Below, piece by piece: positions 63,525 through 64,000 of a stretch of 64,000 nt of DNA (positions are counted from its first letter, which is position 1; each line of letters begins with the position of its first letter). The position numbers were made by a program, and so were the translations under genes. Under the pieces are notes generated by a model. That model searched no databases. It saw only the letters and a list, made by a program, of their open reading frames with translations, and was not told the origin of the DNA. This DNA comes from Nemesobacter sp965249045 (GTDB taxonomy: Bacteria; Desulfobacterota_D; UBA1144; Nemesobacterales; Nemesobacteraceae), in assembly GCA_965249045.1 (NCBI GenBank), contig OZ252213.1:1736001-1800000 (forward strand), in the 5' to 3' direction.

Positions 63525-64000
63525 ATGGCCGCAAAAAAAGAAGGAAAAAAGAAGTCTGAGGAAGTGAATTCATCTCTTCCCGCGCTTTCAAATTCCCTGC
63601 AAAGTTATCTGGCGCAGATCAGAAACCACCCCGTTTTGAGCAGGGAAGAGGAATATGAACTCGCGATGAGGCACAGGGAAACGGGAGATCTTGAGGCCGC
63701 GAGAAAACTGATCGTATCAAACCTGAAGTTTGTCGTGCGTGTAGCAAACGAGTACAAAAACTACAACGTAAACACCCTGGACCTTATCCAGGAAGGGAAT
63801 ATAGGACTCATGAAGGCCGTAAGAGGCTTTGATCCAACCAAGGGATACAGGCTTATCTCTTATGCGGTCTGGTGGATAAGGGCGTACATACAAAACCACA
63901 TAATGAAAAACTGGAGTCTGGTAAAAGTCGGAACGAACCAGTCCCAGAGAAAGCTTTTCTACAAGCTGAGGTCAACGAAAAACAAGATTGAAGCCACCGG
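63525..64000 (+). CDS. rpoH: RNA polymerase sigma factor RpoH (3' truncated by window)
   Basis: The frame is open from the ATG at 63525 to the window end (158 codons). After a Lys-rich start it has sigma region 1.2-2: YLAQIRNHPVLSREEEYELA, NLKFVVRVANEYKNYNVNTL, the core-binding LIQEGNIGLMKAVRGFDPTKG and YAVWWIRAYIQNHIM. The WSLVKVG and QRKLFYKLR segment is the RpoH box that distinguishes heat-shock sigma-32 from RpoD. The ribosome site is weak. It would direct chaperone and protease genes. Regions 3-4 lie outside the window. Confidence 0.9.
   Translation, partial: MAAKKEGKKKSEEVNSSLPALSNSLQSYLAQIRNHPVLSREEEYELAMRHRETGDLEAARKLIVSNLKFVVRVANEYKNYNVNTLDLIQEGNIGLMKAVRGFDPTKGYRLISYAVWWIRAYIQNHIMKNWSLVKVGTNQSQRKLFYKLRSTKNKIEAT

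Overview
The window is a densely packed, mid-GC chromosomal segment of a Gram-negative bacterium. Evidence for this is a periplasmic lipoprotein carrier (LolA), an ExbB/ExbD proton channel pair, a periplasmic MltD-type transglycosylase, complex I genes, diaminopimelate decarboxylase and a full set of bacterial housekeeping genes. The exact lineage cannot be fixed by eye. Separate nuoC and nuoD, CarD, PurS, a CDC48-like ATPase and an archaeal-type Ogg2 glycosylase suggest a deep-branching, deltaproteobacteria- or Dadabacteria-like group; this is a guess. Frequent TTG/GTG starts and head-to-tail overlaps are the rule, and no gap between genes exceeds about 300 bases.

Layout: 1-4.5 kb holds the end of a two-domain AAA ATPase, a prepilin peptidase, a DUF1460 protein, an unknown small protein and Obg. 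4.5-8.6 kb holds a SnoaL-like protein, QueG with a degenerate KdsC-like HAD protein, a rhomboid protease and a phosphofructokinase, then tRNA-Thr. 8.9-14.6 kb is a leftward operon lysA-hemDE-hemH-hemG for lysine and late heme synthesis, including a HemD-HemE fusion. 14.7-22.8 kb holds exbBD, two transporters, ddl, an LysM transglycosylase, two tandem Ogg2-like glycosylases (the second without its catalytic lysine) and a PIG-L deacetylase. 22.9-39.8 kb holds gatB, nuoF, an LhgO-type oxidase, carD and a long leftward run: pgpA-cinA-recA, tsaB, ilvB, priA-glnE-phosphodiesterase.

39.9-51.3 kb holds parAB, purSQ, a tusA-cysM-JAMM sulfur-transfer cluster, nuoN, ftsK-lolA and leftward nuoABCD. 51.4-56 kb is the most accessory-looking part: a sirtuin, then two related lipoprotein S41 peptidases. 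The first carries nine 21-nt proline-coding repeats and a frameshift. 56.2-64 kb holds glyA-nrdR-tatD-pdxA, uvrA, an unknown small gene, tRNA-Asn and the start of rpoH.

The most noteworthy points are the HemD-HemE fusion, two apparent pseudoenzymes beside functional partners (Ogg2 paralogue, KdsC-like HAD), the tusA-cysM-JAMM cluster, the broken S41 gene with its minisatellite, and a doubled 14-bp palindrome upstream of tRNA-Thr. No CRISPR array, insertion sequence, prophage or recognised defence system is visible.
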